DNA of 10,604 bases from DASPRM01 sp035319065 (GTDB taxonomy: Bacteria; Acidobacteriota; Terriglobia; Terriglobales; Acidobacteriaceae), in NCBI GenBank assembly GCA_035319065.1, contig DATHDM010000219.1, positions 1 through 10,604 on the forward strand, given 5' to 3'. The number at the start of each line of letters is the position of its first letter. Within the stretch, counting starts at the first letter, position 1. Shown piece by piece: positions 1 to 7,488 of this stretch. Position numbers and translations under genes: made by a program. The notes beneath the pieces were generated by a model that worked only from the letters and a program-made list of their open reading frames with translations, did not search any database and was not told the DNA's origin.

Positions 1-1
1 C

Positions 2-190
2 TTGGTGGACGCGGCGCGCCTGCTGGCACAGGAGCCCGTGACCATCCAGCTGCGCTATCTGCAGACGCTCACCGAGATCGGGGTGGAGAAGAACACCACC
101 ATCGTCTTCCCCCTGCCGGTGGACATCATTCATGGCCTGACCAAAGCCGTGGGCCAGATTCCAGAAGCACCCGCCCGCCCGGGCACCTAA
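2..190 (+). CDS. SPFH/Band 7 (slipin, stomatin-like) protein, C-terminal end only
   Basis: Only the last 62 codons are present; the gene runs in from the left edge and ends at TAA 188-190. The visible tail has the typical end of a bacterial slipin: an alanine-rich helix (DAARLLAQEP), then LRYLQTLTEIG and KNTTIVFPLPVDII, which match the conserved C-terminal part of the SPFH domain in prokaryotic stomatins. These proteins are membrane-anchored scaffolds that oligomerise at the inner membrane, often next to an NfeD-like partner. The protein ends in a short Pro/Ala tail. The gene is followed after 17 bases by the SPOR protein in the same direction, so the two are probably cotranscribed. The family is fairly certain; the N-terminal half cannot be seen. 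Confidence 0.75.
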   Translation: MVDAARLLAQEPVTIQLRYLQTLTEIGVEKNTTIVFPLPVDIIHGLTKAVGQIPEAPARPGT

Positions 191-207
191 GGAGAACCAG
201 GGAGACT

Positions 208-795
208 ATGGGAGAACAGGACACAGAAATCACGCTGGGCACGGCCAGGCTGCTGGGCCTGTTTTTTGGGCTCGTCACCGTGTGTGGAGCATTCTTTGGC
301 TTGGGATTTTCCATGGGTCGCAGCTCGGCGAAATCCACCCTGCTGCTCACCGACAATCCCGCTTCGACCCTTCCCGCCTCGGGAGCGCCCAAGGCGTCGG
401 CTAACTCAACCTCGAAAGCAACTGAGAACGCGCCCGCCGCCGAGGCCGCGCCTGCAGCTTCGAACGCCAAGTCCGGTTCCGCGGCCTCCGACACTTCGAC
501 CGTTCTGGCGGCCGCCCCGGAGCCCAGGAACTCAACTGACCAGGCTGCGGAGCCGCCTGCTATCGGCGCACCAGGCGGTTATGTGGTACAGGTGGCTGCG
601 GTCACCAAGCAGGAGGATGCTGAGGCCCTGGTCGGCGCGCTGCGCGCCAAGCACTACACGGTTTTTGTCAGCCCAGGCACGGCAACCGACAAGCTCTTTC
701 ACGTCCAGATCGGTCCCTTTGCCGACATCAAGGATGCCGAGACGGTGAGGGCTCGCCTCGTCAGCGACGGCTATAACCCCATTCTGAAGAAGTAG
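208..795 (+). CDS. SPOR-domain protein with one N-terminal membrane helix
   Basis: A 195-residue protein. Residues about 14-36 form one hydrophobic helix after a short charged N-terminus, so it is probably a bitopic inner-membrane protein with its C-terminus in the periplasm. Residues about 45-120 are a low-complexity Ala/Ser/Pro/Thr linker of the kind that spans the periplasm. Residues about 123-195 are a SPOR domain: GGYVVQVAA begins the first strand, and FHVQIGPFADIKDAE is the hallmark second half. SPOR domains bind peptidoglycan stripped of stem peptides and often localise proteins to the division septum. The ATG at 208 has AGGGAG at 199-204 only 3 bases upstream and a second GGAG at 191-194. 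The gene starts 17 bases after the slipin gene. The domain call is strong; the exact cellular role (division, rod shape, other envelope task) is inference. Confidence 0.85.
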   Translation: MGEQDTEITLGTARLLGLFFGLVTVCGAFFGLGFSMGRSSAKSTLLLTDNPASTLPASGAPKASANSTSKATENAPAAEAAPAASNAKSGSAASDTSTVLAAAPEPRNSTDQAAEPPAIGAPGGYVVQVAAVTKQEDAEALVGALRAKHYTVFVSPGTATDKLFHVQIGPFADIKDAETVRARLVSDGYNPILKK

Positions 796-926
796 CTCGC
801 AACTCGGGGCCATGCTGACCCCAGCCGTAGGCTTCGTCCTTTTCGGAGTGGCGGCTTCCGGCTTCACGATCATTACCGCCTGCCGGGGACCATGTCCATT
901 TTGGGAACCTGCCACCCAACTCCCTG

Positions 927-956
927 TTGACAGAGCCCTCAGACCATACTTAGAGT
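927..956 (+). promoter_or_regulatory. Candidate sigma70 promoter for the PilZ gene
   Basis: A perfect -35 box TTGACA lies at 927-932. A -10-like TAGAGT (4 of 6 consensus bases) lies at 951-956, with an 18-base spacer. Transcription would start near 963, about 70 bases before the proposed PilZ start. It sits in the 238-base stretch between the SPOR stop codon and the PilZ frame, which otherwise shows no convincing gene. Confidence 0.4.
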
Positions 957-1033
957 CAATTGAAACTTCCTCGACTAGGCACATTCCCCCTGTCGCTCAT
1001 TGGAAGCTCGGCCCTCGTCTGCAGGAGTAGCCC

Positions 1034-1372
1034 ATCGAGCAGAATGGCCATCCCGACCGCCGCTGGTCTCGTTACCAGATCGATTGCCGGGTCAAAATCT
1101 ACGCCGGAGTCGGCCCTGACAAAACCGTGCTCTTCGGCCGCGCCGACGACATCGGTGAGGGCGGGCTCTTCCTGGTGGCGGCCATTCAGTTGAAGGCCAA
1201 CGACGTCATCGATCTCGAGTTCACCCTCCCCTACTCCAGCGAACCCTTACGCTTGCGCGGCCTGGTCCGCAATCGCCAGGGATATGGCTACGGAATCGAA
1301 TTCCTCAATCCCAGCGAGGCCGAGCGGCAGCAGCTTCTTCGCATGTGCCAGGTGTTATCCATCCTGCGTTAA
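1034..1372 (+). CDS. PilZ-domain protein, start codon non-canonical or damaged
   Basis: PilZ domains bind cyclic di-GMP and transmit that signal to motility, polysaccharide or transcription machinery. The domain covers nearly the whole frame. The RxxxR ligand motif (RRWSR) is at residues 9-13 if counting starts at 1034. The second motif, DIGEGG, is at residues 39-44, with Gly where Ser/Ala is usual in DxSxxG. The rest reads as the normal beta-barrel (FTLPYSS, LRLRGLVRNR, YGYGIEFL). The frame is open only from 1031, after TAG 1028-1030. The first ordinary start is GTG 1127, which would cut off RxxxR. The only start-like codon in place is ATC 1034, six bases after GGAG at 1024-1027. So this is either a rare ATC start or a pseudogene by one substitution or frameshift. 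The family is clear; the start is not. Confidence 0.7.
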   Translation: MEQNGHPDRRWSRYQIDCRVKIYAGVGPDKTVLFGRADDIGEGGLFLVAAIQLKANDVIDLEFTLPYSSEPLRLRGLVRNRQGYGYGIEFLNPSEAERQQLLRMCQVLSILR

Positions 1373-1417
1373 CCCTATCTGCCTGAGCCTTTCTGGTTGT
1401 GTGTGCGTTCCTGTTGG

Positions 1418-1450
1418 CGGGCATGCTCGACGCCTCTTGCCCGATCTTTC
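1418..1450 (+). terminator. Weak terminator-like hairpin after the PilZ gene
   Basis: CGGGCA at 1418-1423 pairs with TGCCCG at 1438-1443 across a 14-base loop, and ATCTTTCC follows. It lies in the convergent gap between the PilZ gene (plus) and metH (minus), where a terminator is expected. The loop is long and the T-run short, so this is tentative. Confidence 0.28.
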
Positions 1451-1491
1451 CTGGCTGAGGGGTGAGTGCGGAATGCTGCGTCCTGCCCTTC

Positions 1492-4400
1492 CTACGCCAC
1501 GAAATACTTCGCCGCCGGATGGTGGACGATAATCGCCGAGGTGGACTGCTCGGGATCGAGCAGAAAGCCGCTGGTCAACCGCACCCCGACATTTTCCTCG
1601 GGCTTCAGCAACTGGAAGAGCTTGCTCTGATCCTCAAGGTTGGGGCAGGCGGGATAGCCAAACGAATACCGCGAGCCCCGATACTTCTGGTGAAACAGAT
1701 CCTGGACCCGCTTCCCATCCTCGCCCGCGATCCCCAGCTCTTCGCGGATCTGCTGGTGCACATATTCCGCCAGCGCTTCTGCCGTTTCCACGCTCAGCCC
1801 GTGATGGTAGAGATAACGCGTGTACTCGCCGGCGTGAAACAGCTTCTGGGTTTCGTCCGAAGCCCGCTGGCCAATCGTGACCAGCGATATCCCCAGCACG
1901 TCCATCTGCGTCGAACCGCGCTGCACGAAGAAGTCGGCGATGCACAGGCGCCGTCCCTCGCGCTGCCGCGGAAAGCGGAATCGCAGGAGCTCGCGCAGCG
2001 GCTGCGATCCATTCGAGCTCTGCCGCTTCACCGTTTCCGGGTCGTACACGATCACATCGTTGCCTTCACTCTGGCAGGGGAAGAAACCGTAAACCGCCTT
2101 CGGCTCGTACCAGCCCTTCGCGATCACCTCTGCCTGCACTTCTCCTAGGATGCCGCGGAATTTCTCCTCCACCAGCCGCGCGTAATCTTCCTGCGACGCC
2201 GTTTTCAGCTGCCACTGATTCTTGAACAGCGCGGTTTCGTTGATGTACGCGAAGACCTGCCGCAGGTCGTAGTCCTTTCTCACTCTTACCCCAAAAAACG
2301 GCGGCTGCGGAATGTTCGGCGCCGGCCCAACCACCGGACTTCGCTCAGGCGCGGGGGAAGCGGTGTCGGCAACCGCTACGGAGGCGGACGCGGCGCTCAC
2401 CCCTGCTGCCCGCGCCACCTCGGTCACCTTTTTCCCCTCCGCCAGCCTCACCTCGCGTTTTTCAGCCGACTGCGTCAAATCATCCATCACATGCAGCCCA
2501 TCGAAGGCGTCGTTCGCATAAAACACCGCGCCCGAGTATTCCCTCCGCAGATCATCCTCCACGTACTTGCGGGTCAGCGCCGCGCCCCCACAGATCACCG
2601 GGTACTCCAGCCCCTGCAGCTGCAGATCCTGAATGACGTATTTCATCTCCAACGTCGATTTCACCAGCAAACCGCTCAGGCCGATGGCGTGAGCATGGTG
2701 CTCCCGTGCGGCGTGAATGATGGTCTCGGCCGGCTGCTTGATCCCCAGGTTCACCACCTTGTATCCGTTGTTGCTGAGAATGATGTCCACCAGGTTCTTG
2801 CCGATATCGTGAACGTCGCCCTTCACTGTGGCCAGAACGATGATTCCCTTCTCCGTCCCTTCGCTCTTTTCCATCCTGGGTTCGAGGTAGCCCACCGCTT
2901 GCTTCATCACCGCCGCCGAGTCCAGCACTGAGGGGAGCTGCATCTTGCGCGCGCCAAACAGCTCGCCCACCGTGCGCATCCCATCGAGCAGAACGTTGTT
3001 GATCAGATCCAGCGGCGTGTAGCTCTTCAGGCCTTCTTCCAGAATTTCTTCCAGCGCCTGTTTCGTGTTTCCGCTGCCCAGCGATTTCTCCCCATGGATG
3101 ATGCAGAACTTCAGCTTGTCCTCGACCGAGAGCTGCTCCACCGGGGTCGCGGGCCCCTCCTCGACTTTCTCCCTCCCCGCAAAGTGCTGCATGTAGTTCT
3201 GCAGCGGATCGCCGTTGGAGGTGTCGTAATAGATCAGCTTGCGCGCCAGTTCAACTTCTACTTCCGGAACTTTGTATAACGGATAGATTTTGGAATAGTT
3301 AACGATAGCAATGTCGAGGCCGTTCTTCACCGCTTCATCCAGAAACACGCTGTTCAGCACCCGCCGCGGATACACCGCCAGCCCGAAGGAGATATTGCTG
3401 ACCCCCAGGATCGTCTTTACTTCGGGCAACTCCTGCTTGATGCGGCGCACCGCGTTCAGCGTCTCGATCCCCGCCGTGCGGTAATCCTCCTGACCTGTTG
3501 TGATAGGCAGGGTCAGCGCATCGAAAATCAGATCGACTGGACGAATCCCGTACTTCTGCGTCGCCAGGTCAAAAATCCGCCTGGCGATGGCCGCCTTCCG
3601 CTCGGCAGTCAGCGCCATTCCCTCTTCATCGATCGTCAGCGCAATTACTGCTGCGCCATAGCGCTTCGCCATGGGCAGCACCCTGGAGGTGCGCTTCTCC
3701 CCATCCTCCAGGTTGATGGAGTTGATGATCGCCTTCCCCGGTATCCGCTTCAGCGCGGTTTCGATAACGTTGGCCTCGGTGGAATCCACCAGCACCGGCG
3801 CGGGCACGCGGGTAGCGATTTTCTCCATCACCCGGTCCATGTAGCCGTTCTCGTCCTCACCCACGATGGCGCAGCACACGTCCAGCATGTGCGAGCCTTC
3901 GTTGACCAGGCGCTTGGCGAGGGCCAGGATGTCGTCATGTTTGCCCCCACGCACCAGGTTGCGGAAATGCTCCATGCGCGTGGTGGTATTCATCTCCTCG
4001 GCCACGATCAGCGGCTTTGGCTCCAGATCCAGCGGAACCGAGCTGTAGGCGCTGGATGCTGCTCCCGTCTCTTTCACCTCGCGCCGCGCCGGCTCGATGC
4101 CGGAGACCGCCTCCACCACCGCCCGCAGGTGCTTGTCGGTGGTACCGCAGCACCCTCCCACGACGCGCACCCCGTAATCCTTCACAAAGTGTCGGTGATA
4201 TTCCGCCAGCTCGGCCGGCTGCAGCTTGTAAACCGCCCGGCCCCCCTCGTTTTGCGGAAGCCCGGCATTGGGCAGAACGGAGATCTGTTTCGGCGAGTAC
4301 ATCGAGAGGTGCCGCACCGCATCGTTCATCTCCCGCGGACCGGTGGCGCAATTCATGCCAATGATGTCCACCCCGTACGGCTCCAGCGCCGTCAGCGCGG

Positions 4401-5037
4401 CTCCAATCTCGGTGCCCAGCAGCATGGTGCCGGTCGCTTCCAGCGTCACCTGGACCTGCACCGGTACGCGCCGTCCGGCTTTCTGCATGGCATCGAACAT
4501 GGCGACCACCCCGGCCTTCGCCTGCAGCAGGTCCTGGCAGGTTTCCACCAGCAGCACATCCACTCCCCCTTCCAGCAATGCCTCTGCCTGCTCTACATAG
4601 GCCGCCACCATGTCATCGAAGCTGATGTGCCCCAGCGAGGGCAGCTTGGTGGTCGGTCCCACGGATCCGGCGACAAAACTCCGCTTGCCGCCAGCGGAGA
4701 AGTCGCTGGCTGCTTCCCGCGCCAGCCTGGCGGCGGCACGATTGATCTCCGCCACCTTGTCCTCAAGCTCATACTCCCCCAAAACGATGCGCGTCGCGCC
4801 GAACGTATTGGTCTCGACCACGTCGCAGCCTGCTTGGAAGAAGCTGGCATGGATGTCGCGGATGATGTCCGGCCGGCTCAGCGCCAGGAGCTCGTTGCAG
4901 CCTTCCTTCCCCCAGAAGTCATCTACCGACGGGTTGCGCTGCTGGATCGACGTACCCATGGCGCCGTCGTAGATCACTACCCGTTCCTGCACCGCTTTGA
5001 GAAAGTCGCTCATCGCCGCTTGCTTCCCGCTCTCCAT
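1492..5037 (-). CDS. metH: Cobalamin-dependent methionine synthase, full length
   Basis: Transfers a methyl group from 5-methyltetrahydrofolate via cobalamin to homocysteine, giving methionine in the cytoplasm. Length is 1181 residues (E. coli MetH is 1227). Domains in order: homocysteine methyltransferase about 10-320, with zinc ligands Cys230 and Cys296/Cys297 (GGCCGT); pterin-binding about 340-600, with GVSNISFG; cobalamin cap about 636-720; B12 domain about 730-860, with DVHDIG at 741-746 supplying the cobalt-ligand His743, plus GLSGLL and GGAAL; an Ala/Pro-rich linker about 870-912; and an activation domain to the end, with GYPACP at 1127-1132 and a terminal HHPAAKYF. It can therefore reactivate oxidised cobalamin using S-adenosylmethionine. 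ATG 5037 is chosen because AGGGAA precedes it by 6 bases. GTG 5040 and ATG 5013 are alternatives; the latter begins closest to family homology. No cobalamin riboswitch fits in the short upstream gap. Confidence 0.96.
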   Translation of the reverse strand: MESGKQAAMSDFLKAVQERVVIYDGAMGTSIQQRNPSVDDFWGKEGCNELLALSRPDIIRDIHASFFQAGCDVVETNTFGATRIVLGEYELEDKVAEINRAAARLAREAASDFSAGGKRSFVAGSVGPTTKLPSLGHISFDDMVAAYVEQAEALLEGGVDVLLVETCQDLLQAKAGVVAMFDAMQKAGRRVPVQVQVTLEATGTMLLGTEIGAALTALEPYGVDIIGMNCATGPREMNDAVRHLSMYSPKQISVLPNAGLPQNEGGRAVYKLQPAELAEYHRHFVKDYGVRVVGGCCGTTDKHLRAVVEAVSGIEPARREVKETGAASSAYSSVPLDLEPKPLIVAEEMNTTTRMEHFRNLVRGGKHDDILALAKRLVNEGSHMLDVCCAIVGEDENGYMDRVMEKIATRVPAPVLVDSTEANVIETALKRIPGKAIINSINLEDGEKRTSRVLPMAKRYGAAVIALTIDEEGMALTAERKAAIARRIFDLATQKYGIRPVDLIFDALTLPITTGQEDYRTAGIETLNAVRRIKQELPEVKTILGVSNISFGLAVYPRRVLNSVFLDEAVKNGLDIAIVNYSKIYPLYKVPEVEVELARKLIYYDTSNGDPLQNYMQHFAGREKVEEGPATPVEQLSVEDKLKFCIIHGEKSLGSGNTKQALEEILEEGLKSYTPLDLINNVLLDGMRTVGELFGARKMQLPSVLDSAAVMKQAVGYLEPRMEKSEGTEKGIIVLATVKGDVHDIGKNLVDIILSNNGYKVVNLGIKQPAETIIHAAREHHAHAIGLSGLLVKSTLEMKYVIQDLQLQGLEYPVICGGAALTRKYVEDDLRREYSGAVFYANDAFDGLHVMDDLTQSAEKREVRLAEGKKVTEVARAAGVSAASASVAVADTASPAPERSPVVGPAPNIPQPPFFGVRVRKDYDLRQVFAYINETALFKNQWQLKTASQEDYARLVEEKFRGILGEVQAEVIAKGWYEPKAVYGFFPCQSEGNDVIVYDPETVKRQSSNGSQPLRELLRFRFPRQREGRRLCIADFFVQRGSTQMDVLGISLVTIGQRASDETQKLFHAGEYTRYLYHHGLSVETAEALAEYVHQQIREELGIAGEDGKRVQDLFHQKYRGSRYSFGYPACPNLEDQSKLFQLLKPEENVGVRLTSGFLLDPEQSTSAIIVHHPAAKYFVA

Positions 5038-5071
5038 CACCGCTTCCCTGAACCTACCCCAATAGACGAAT

Positions 5072-5093
5072 GCCGGTCCAGCGGCGGACCGGC
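5072..5093 (-). terminator. Strong hairpin between nuoI and metH
   Basis: GCCGGTCC (5072-5079) and GGACCGGC (5086-5093) form a perfect 8-base-pair GC-rich stem with a 6-base loop. It begins 29 bases after the nuoI stop in the direction of transcription. The following bases on the minus strand (ATTCGTCTATT) are only moderately T-rich. It could end or attenuate the ubiD-nuoI transcript before metH, or be a processing hairpin if all three are one transcript. Confidence 0.45.
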
Positions 5094-5122
5094 GATTCTT
5101 TCCAGGAGTAGCTGATCGACAA

Positions 5123-5647
5123 CTAGCTGGTTATCGCCGGCTTCTGCCTCTCCTCGACCTCCTGGGTGTTGAATACCGCGTTGGAACCCAGGTGCGCCGG
5201 GAGAGGCGCCAGCATTTGCTCCTTGCGGTAAACCAGATTGCTGGCGTTGAAGCTGGCTACTTCGAAGCCGTGGCCGTGGGTGATGGCGTCAGTGGGACAC
5301 GCCTCCACGCAGTAACCGCAAAAGATGCAACGGTTATAGTCGATGTTGTAAACCTTGGCGTAGCGCTCCGCCCCGCTGATCCGCTTCTCCCCTGTGTTTT
5401 CCGCTGCCTCGATGTATATGCAGTTGGATGGGCATGCCGCGGCACACAGGAAACAGGCCACGCATTTCTCCAGCCCGTTTTCGTCGCGTTGGAGAACGTG
5501 GACCCCGCGATACCGTTCCTGAAGTACCGCACCCTTCAGCGGCCCAGGCCCGTCCGGATAGTTCTCCACAATCGTGGGCTGCAGCATTTCCTTGAAGGTC
5601 GTGCCCATGCCCTTGGCGATGGCGGCGATGTCTTTCACGATGGCCAT
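5123..5647 (-). CDS. nuoI: NADH-quinone oxidoreductase subunit I (two 4Fe-4S clusters)
   Basis: Complex I subunit I carries clusters N6a and N6b, which pass electrons along the peripheral arm toward NuoB and the quinone. The 174-residue protein has two complete ferredoxin motifs: Cys62, 65, 68, 72 (CVACFLCAAACP) and Cys107, 110, 113, 117 (CIFCGYCVEACP). Between and after them are the family-typical NIDYNRC and ACPTDAITHGHGFE. The ATG at 5647 gives the usual NuoI N-terminus. A GTG at 5758 would add 37 residues without family resemblance and is not preferred. The start has no Shine-Dalgarno sequence, but a good promoter ends just upstream, so the transcript may be leaderless. No other nuo genes lie in the window: the neighbours are ubiD upstream and metH downstream. 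NuoI is the best name, though a stand-alone NuoI-like ferredoxin is possible. Confidence 0.9.
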   Translation of the reverse strand: MAIVKDIAAIAKGMGTTFKEMLQPTIVENYPDGPGPLKGAVLQERYRGVHVLQRDENGLEKCVACFLCAAACPSNCIYIEAAENTGEKRISGAERYAKVYNIDYNRCIFCGYCVEACPTDAITHGHGFEVASFNASNLVYRKEQMLAPLPAHLGSNAVFNTQEVEERQKPAITS

Positions 5648-5656
5648 GCGATATTC

Positions 5657-5685
5657 AGTATAAACGGTACGCGCTTCGCTGGCGA
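5657..5685 (-). promoter_or_regulatory. Candidate promoter for nuoI
   Basis: Reading the minus strand, TCGCCA (4 of 6 matches to TTGACA; plus coordinates 5680-5685) and TATACT (5 of 6 matches to TATAAT; 5657-5662) are separated by exactly 17 bases. The predicted transcription start, near 5650, is about 3 bases before the ATG at 5647. This would let nuoI be expressed independently of ubiD and fits a leaderless mRNA. Confidence 0.45.
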
Positions 5686-5777
5686 TTACGTCCTGGCCCG
5701 CGCGCAGACAGGGCGCTGCCGCCTCCTGCCGGCGCTGTTTACCGCTTGCAACCGGCACGCGACCGCCGTACGCCAGC

Positions 5778-7367
5778 TCACTCCCCAGCTAGTCCCAGTT
5801 CTCGGGCTAGTCTCTTCCACTTCTCATCCACTATTGCCCTGGTCTTCTTGTCCATCCGGATCTCGTCGGGCCACGGGCGCCAGAAGCCTTCCGCCGCCCA
5901 TTTACGCGTAGCATCGATCCCCATTTTGGAGCCGTAATCGGGATACCTCGACGCATGGTCCAGCGAATCCACCGGCCCCAGCGTGAACTGTATGTCCCGC
6001 TCCGGGTCGATGTGGTTGAGCGTGCGCCAAACCACCTCCCCGGGATCCTGCACGTTGCAGTCCTCATCCACCACCACGATGCACTTGGTGAACATGGCTT
6101 GCCCCAGCGACCAGATGGCATTCATCACCTTGCGCGCCTGCCCGGGATAGGACTTGCGAATGGAAACCAGCATCAGGTTGTGAAACACGCCCTCCACTGG
6201 CAGATTCACGTCCACCAGCTCGGGAATGGTGAGCTTCATCAGCGGTAGAAAAATGCGCTCTACCGCCTTGCCCATGTAAGCGTCTTCCATTGGCGGTTTT
6301 CCCACGATGGTCGTGGCATAGATCGGGTCGCGGCGGTGACTGACGCAGCTCACGTGAAAAACCGGATACAGGTCCTCCAGCGAATAGAACCCGGTGTGAT
6401 CGCCGAAGGGACCCTCCCGGCGCAGCTCGTCGAGATTCACGTAACCCTCCAGCACGATCTCGGCCGCCGCGGGCACCTCCAGATCCACCGTCTCGCACTT
6501 CACCAGCTCCACCGGCTTCTGGCGGAGAAACCCCGCGACCAGGAATTCCTCGACGTCGGGAGGGGCAGGCACAATCGCGGAAAACGTCAGCGCCGGATCT
6601 GTCCCGATGGCCACCGCCACCTCCATGCGGCCGCTCGGTTGACCACCATCGGCAACCCGCGACCCCCCACTGGACCGCGCCATGATCTCCACCGCGCCTG
6701 ACCTGTCCCCTTCCTCTGCTGCGGCTCTTCGCATTCGCTCCCGATAGTGCTCCGCGCCCACTTTCTGCCGCTGCCAGTGCATTCCCGCGCTGGTCGCGTC
6801 GTAAACCTGCATCCGGTACACGCCGACGTTTCGCTTCCCCGTTTCCGGATCGCGTGTGATCACGCATGGCAGCGTGATGAAGCGGCCGCCATCCCTGGGC
6901 CAGCATTGGAGCACGGGAAAATCCAGCAGCGAAAAGCCCTCCCGCTTGATGACCTCCTTGCAAGGACCGCTGGCCACGCTCTTGGGGAAGAACCGGCCCA
7001 TCTCCGCCAGCATGGGCAGCATCTTGATCTTGTCCAGTAGCCCCTCCGGGCTCTTCACGTCCATGAACAGCTTGATTCGCTCTGCGACCTCATCGAGCGA
7101 ATCCACCTCCAGGGCGAGCTTCATCCGCCGCACCGACCCGAATTGGTTGATCAGCACCTTCTGCCCGGAGTATCCCTTCACGTTGTCGAACAGAATCGCC
7201 GGTCCCCCGGGTTGAACGCCCCGCAGCCCACCCGGCTGGCCTCCCTTGGAAACCCGGTCGGTGATCTCGGTGATCTCCAGCTGCGGATCCACCTCCACGC
7301 TCACGTGCCTGAGCTCCCCGGCTTTTTCCAGCGTCGCCATCCACTCCCGCAGGTCGTTATAGGCCAA
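5778..7367 (-). CDS. ubiD: UbiD-family prenylated-FMN decarboxylase
   Basis: UbiD enzymes use prenylated FMN (made by UbiX) to decarboxylate aromatic acids, classically 4-hydroxy-3-polyprenylbenzoate in ubiquinone synthesis. Homologues also serve menaquinone synthesis through futalosine, which may fit if this is an acidobacterium. The 529-residue protein (E. coli UbiD about 497) aligns along its whole length from memory. NVGVYR (180-185) supplies the metal/prFMN-binding Asn and Arg, EGPFGDHTG (318-326) has the catalytic Glu and Asp, and GSKMGIDAT (479-487) is near the C-terminus. A Gly/Ser/Arg-rich stretch at about 215-247 is some 27 residues longer than in E. coli. The start is TTG 7367, preceded by an AGGGGGAG-type ribosome site; the next in-frame ATG is codon 10. 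The nuoI gene follows on the same strand. No ubiX is seen here, and the true substrate is inference. Confidence 0.92.
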   Translation of the reverse strand: MAYNDLREWMATLEKAGELRHVSVEVDPQLEITEITDRVSKGGQPGGLRGVQPGGPAILFDNVKGYSGQKVLINQFGSVRRMKLALEVDSLDEVAERIKLFMDVKSPEGLLDKIKMLPMLAEMGRFFPKSVASGPCKEVIKREGFSLLDFPVLQCWPRDGGRFITLPCVITRDPETGKRNVGVYRMQVYDATSAGMHWQRQKVGAEHYRERMRRAAAEEGDRSGAVEIMARSSGGSRVADGGQPSGRMEVAVAIGTDPALTFSAIVPAPPDVEEFLVAGFLRQKPVELVKCETVDLEVPAAAEIVLEGYVNLDELRREGPFGDHTGFYSLEDLYPVFHVSCVSHRRDPIYATTIVGKPPMEDAYMGKAVERIFLPLMKLTIPELVDVNLPVEGVFHNLMLVSIRKSYPGQARKVMNAIWSLGQAMFTKCIVVVDEDCNVQDPGEVVWRTLNHIDPERDIQFTLGPVDSLDHASRYPDYGSKMGIDATRKWAAEGFWRPWPDEIRMDKKTRAIVDEKWKRLARELGLAGE

Positions 7368-7399
7368 TGCTCCCCCTCTGATTTGTCGAAGAACACAGG

Positions 7400-7405
7400 A
7401 TTATA
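7400..7405 (-). promoter_or_regulatory. Perfect -10 box (TATAAT) upstream of ubiD
   Basis: The minus strand reads TATAAT at plus coordinates 7405-7400. This predicts a transcript start near 7393, about 26 bases before the TTG start of ubiD, with the purine-rich ribosome site between them. No good -35 box lies at the right distance, so activity may depend on an activator or be weak. Confidence 0.45.
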
Positions 7406-7438
7406 GAAGGGCTCACTTGCAGCCGGGAGAACGCCTTG

Positions 7439-7469
7439 TTGACCGGACCCCCAGTGCGGGGTAGATACT
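7439..7469 (+). promoter_or_regulatory. Candidate promoter for the alpha/beta hydrolase gene
   Basis: TTGACC (5 of 6 to TTGACA) at 7439-7444 is followed after 17 bases by TAGATA at 7462-7467. The overlapping GATACT at 7464-7469 has 4 of 6 matches with a 19-base spacer. It lies in the 121-base divergent gap between ubiD and the hydrolase gene, about 20 bases before the GTG start. Confidence 0.38.
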
Positions 7470-7488
7470 GCTGGCCGCGAGCGCATCC

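Noticed and set aside
806..826. GGGGCCATGCTGACCCC hairpin after the SPOR gene as a terminator
   Set aside because: The short stem contains a mismatch and no T-run follows.
812..1030. 72-codon frame between the SPOR and PilZ genes, in the same frame as PilZ and ending at the TAG before it
   Set aside because: No ribosome site, no recognisable composition, and it spans the candidate PilZ promoter. Readthrough of the TAG would be needed to join it to PilZ, for which there is no evidence.
3889..5115. Long plus-strand open frame (408 codons) opposite metH
   Set aside because: It is antisense to a complete, motif-rich methionine synthase. The translation is His/Arg/Leu-rich with no family resemblance, as expected for a shadow frame in high-GC DNA.
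5041..5122. Cobalamin or SAM riboswitch upstream of metH
   Set aside because: The gap is only about 85 bases. Apart from one simple hairpin it lacks a B12-box-like sequence or room for the multi-helix fold.
5192..5911. Plus-strand open frame of 239 codons across nuoI and the ubiD end
   Set aside because: Antisense to two well-supported genes, with no ribosome site or domain.
6064..6963. Minus-strand open frame of 299 codons within ubiD
   Set aside because: It overlaps ubiD in another frame of the same strand. Its Gly/Arg-rich translation lacks any recognisable motif, while ubiD has clear catalytic motifs.
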